Shown here piece after piece: positions 62,450 through 64,000 of a stretch of DNA of 64,000 nucleotides. Each line of letters opens with the position of its first letter. The stretch's first letter is position 1. The DNA lies in contig NZ_CAIJDE010000050.1 of the NCBI RefSeq assembly GCF_903819335.1, forward strand, positions 62,001-126,000. The letters are read 5' to 3'. The translations under genes and the position numbers were made by a program. The notes below the pieces were generated by a model that saw only the letters and a list, made by a program, of their open reading frames with translations, searched no databases and was not told the origin of the DNA. Source of the stretch: Flavobacterium panici (GTDB taxonomy: Bacteria > Bacteroidota > Bacteroidia > Flavobacteriales > Flavobacteriaceae).

Positions 62450-62860
62450 AGACGCAATGGCTTTGTCATTTCGACGAAGGAGAAATCTGCGCAAGTAGCT
62501 CGACAAAGATTGGCGATTTAGTTTGCGGAGTTACTTACGCAGATCCCTCGTTCCTCGGGATGACAAGATTGGGTAAAGATTGCGTAACCGCACAGTTTGT
62601 CATCCTGAGCGAAGTCGAAGGACACGCAAGTAGCTCGACAAAGATTGGCGATTTAGTTTGCGGAGTTACTTACGCAGATCCCTCGTTCCTCGGGATGACA
62701 AGATTGGGCAGAAACGAGAGTTTGTCATTTCGACCGAAGGGAGACTCGAGCGATAGCGAACAGGCGAAGCAAATCTCCGCAAGTAACTCCGCAATAATTA
62801 TCCAATCTTTGTAGAGCTTCTCACGAAGGTTTCTCCCTTCGGTCGAAATGACAATATTAT
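62450..62860. repeat. GTCATTTCGAC-type repeat region with an 84-bp direct duplication
   Basis: Copies of an identical 84-bp block at 62490-62573 and 62625-62708 carry CGCAAGTAGCTCGACAAAGA at the start and GATGACAAGATTGGG at the end. The region also has GTCATTTCGACCGAAGGGAG (62724) and the reverse CTCCCTTCGGTCGAAATGAC (62832-62851). No protein is supported; the 84-residue frame at 62560-62814 is read through the repeats. The rest of the 734-base gap, 62861-63070, holds nothing clear. Confidence 0.85.
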
Positions 62861-63094
62861 GTTTAAACTTTACGTCTTGGAGAGAGATTTATTCGCCATA
62901 GCATTATAGGATTCCCTTTTAACTTAATAACATTAAGCTTCGAAACTATGTGTGAGAAACTAGTTTCTTTCCATCCTCTCTTTCAGCTAAAAAAATCTAT
63001 GTCTCTATGTGTTTAAAAAAAAATACACATCCCTACAAAAAAACAAACAAAATTAATTTTTAGTTAAAATTTGTTTTCTTATAATAAAACTCAC

Positions 63095-63102
63095 TACATT
63101 TG
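63095..63102 (+). promoter_or_regulatory. Promoter box of the Rrf2 gene
   Basis: TACATTTG matches TAnnTTTG, and TTG at 63071-63073 lies 21 bases before it as a -33 element. It overlaps the operator at 63101. Confidence 0.7.
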
Positions 63103-63119
63103 TAACATATTTTATTACA
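63101..63119. promoter_or_regulatory. Putative Rrf2 operator 1 (TGTAA-N9-TTACA)
   Basis: TGTAACATATTTTATTACA is an interrupted palindrome that overlaps the end of the promoter box and ends two bases before the Rrf2 ATG at 63122. A binding protein there would block transcription. A near-identical site lies at 63551-63569. Confidence 0.6.
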
Positions 63120-63121
63120 GT

Positions 63122-63529
63122 ATGCTTTCAGGTAAATTTGCCATAACGATTCACATTCTTACTTTGCTCAATAAATTCCCCAATGATTATTTATCATCAG
63201 AATATATTGCAGGAAGCATTAACCTGAATCCCGTTTTGGTTCGAAAAGAAATTGCAAACCTCAAAGCGCATCATATTGTAGAAAGTAAAGAAGGAAAAAA
63301 CGGAGGCACAAAACTCGCCGTTGATTCATCAAAACTGACATTAAAAGAAATTTTTGAAATGACTTTTGAAACCATCAATCTCGGTTATGCTAAAAATCAG
63401 CCCAATCCGGATTGTCCTGTTGGAAAAAAAATCAATCAAAATCTGGATGCGTTGTATGCAGATATGAATCAAAAAGTAAGCGCACAATTGCAGGGAATTT
63501 CTTTAGAAGATTTTTCGAACCAGTTTTAA
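63122..63529 (+). CDS. Rrf2 family transcriptional regulator
   Basis: A 135-residue winged-helix regulator started at ATG 63122 (MLSGKFAITIHILTLLNKFP); the open frame reaches back to 63071 in the promoter, which is rejected. The DNA-binding part has SSEYIAGSINLNPVLVRKEI and SKEGKNGGTKLAVDSSKLTL. Only one Cys (NPDCPVGK) is in place of the three-Cys iron-sulfur site of IscR and NsrR, so it resembles the YwnA-like group that senses through a single thiol or none. It probably controls itself and the adjacent oxidoreductase gene. Confidence 0.9.
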   Translation: MLSGKFAITIHILTLLNKFPNDYLSSEYIAGSINLNPVLVRKEIANLKAHHIVESKEGKNGGTKLAVDSSKLTLKEIFEMTFETINLGYAKNQPNPDCPVGKKINQNLDALYADMNQKVSAQLQGISLEDFSNQF

Positions 63530-63550
63530 AGCTATTTTTTTATACTAAAC

Positions 63551-63569
63551 TGTAACATTTTTTATTACT
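63551..63569. promoter_or_regulatory. Putative Rrf2 operator 2
   Basis: TGTAACATTTTTTATTACT agrees with operator 1 at 17 of 19 positions and lies 18 bases before the ATG of the oxidoreductase gene at 63587, where a repressor would act. Confidence 0.6.
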
Positions 63570-63586
63570 AAATAAATTTATATATT

Positions 63587-64000
63587 ATGAAAATCGCAAT
63601 TATTGGAGCAACAGGATTTGTAGGCTCAGCAATTTTAAATGAATTAGCAGGCAGAAATCACGACATTACGGCCATTGCAAGAAACCCAAAAGACACCGCT
63701 GGCATTAACTGGAAAAGTGCTGATATTTTTAATGTAGATGAATTGGCAGCAATTTTAAAAGGAAACGACGCTGTTATAAATGCTTATAATTCAGGATGGA
63801 CAAACCCTAATATTTACGATGATTTTATTGCAGGATCAAAAGCAATTCAGGAAGCGGTAAAAAAATCGGGTGTAAAACGTTATATCACCATTGGCGGTGC
63901 AGGAAGTTTATTTGTCGCTCCGGGTTTACAAGCCGTGGATACACCGGATTTTCCAAAAGAATTTTATGCCGGAGCCACTGCAGCAAGAGATTATTTAAAT
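63587..64000 (+). CDS. NAD(P)-dependent oxidoreductase, NmrA/SDR-like (partial)
   Basis: The frame runs from ATG 63587 to the window edge (138 residues), without a stop. The start is MKIAIIGATGFVGSAILNEL, the GxxGxxG dinucleotide loop of an atypical short-chain dehydrogenase, with a later KRYITIGGAGSLF strand. These match the NAD(P)H-binding family often paired with Rrf2-type regulators. It lacks its C-terminal part because the window ends. Putative operator 2 lies just upstream. Confidence 0.9.
   Translation, partial: MKIAIIGATGFVGSAILNELAGRNHDITAIARNPKDTAGINWKSADIFNVDELAAILKGNDAVINAYNSGWTNPNIYDDFIAGSKAIQEAVKKSGVKRYITIGGAGSLFVAPGLQAVDTPDFPKEFYAGATAARDYLN

Noticed and set aside
62560..62814. 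84-residue frame
   Set aside because: It lies in the 84-bp duplicated repeat region and repeats its own sequence (SSTKIGDLVCGVTYADPSFL).

Overview
The window reads as a chromosome segment of a Flavobacterium-like member of the Bacteroidota. Supporting signs are low GC, near absence of Shine-Dalgarno sites, promoters of the Bacteroidota type (TAnnTTTG close to starts), a type IX secretion (T9SS) sorting domain, a BshC bacillithiol enzyme, and the cinA / rpmB / rpmG / DUF4295 / ftsY gene order. No prophage, complete insertion sequence, CRISPR array, rRNA or tRNA was seen. About 60 genes are supported, including two that are shorter than 60 codons and two frameshifted genes.

Layout. 1-8040: end of a histidine kinase with its OmpR-type regulator, an MBL-fold hydrolase, a large radical SAM protein and a 1351-residue T9SS surface protein. 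8.1-17.1 kb: MHS transporter, bshC, an HGSNAT-like membrane protein, ndk, DUF721 (DciA-like), lipoproteins, a serine hydrolase. 17.1-21.2 kb (minus): cinA-rpmB-rpmG-DUF4295, then ftsY with an unannotated 59-residue membrane protein and an archaemetzincin-like lipoprotein. 21.4-31.3 kb: Hpt protein, FAH-family enzyme, DnaQ-like exonuclease, 2-oxo acid dehydrogenase E2, glycosyltransferase, Omp85-like barrel, a second HGSNAT-like protein, a CpsB-type PHP phosphatase. 31.2-35.2 kb: two genes broken by one-base frameshifts in T5 runs, on either side of an ABC-F ATPase. 35.3-44.1 kb: FKBP lipoprotein, methyltransferase, hydrolase, LolD-like ATPase, PduO-type adenosyltransferase, DUF2795, secA. 44.3-50.6 kb: a probable metal-uptake cluster (small Cys-motif protein, TonB receptor, PepSY membrane protein, DUF2306, YARHG lipoprotein). 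50.7-53.7 kb (minus): TrmH-family methylase, then a three-gene group of APS kinase, Asp/Asn beta-hydroxylase-like oxygenase and PAPS-type sulfotransferase. 53.8-54.8 kb: an array of five nested-palindrome units. 54.9-64 kb: sirtuin, fatty acid hydroxylase-like protein, purB, CPA2 antiporter, 1-Cys peroxiredoxin, AEC transporter, an Rrf2 regulator and the start of an NAD(P)-binding protein sharing an apparent operator with it.

The most notable structure lies outside the genes. Intergenic regions carry long inverted repeats built from a small set of recurring words (GCCACGAATTACACGAAT, GCCACAGATTAAA, CAGTCGCAGT, TTGCGAAAAACCTTAGCG and others), plus REP-like elements in which a small outer palindrome, a TAG-ending arm and an inner CCGTAGG palindrome are nested. 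Two sequence families share that architecture at three loci. The best candidates for a new system are the sulfation trio, the nested-palindrome array beside it, the Rrf2 operator pair, and a conserved-looking hairpin RNA candidate at 15.1 kb. All functional calls rest on motif recognition by eye; no database search was run.
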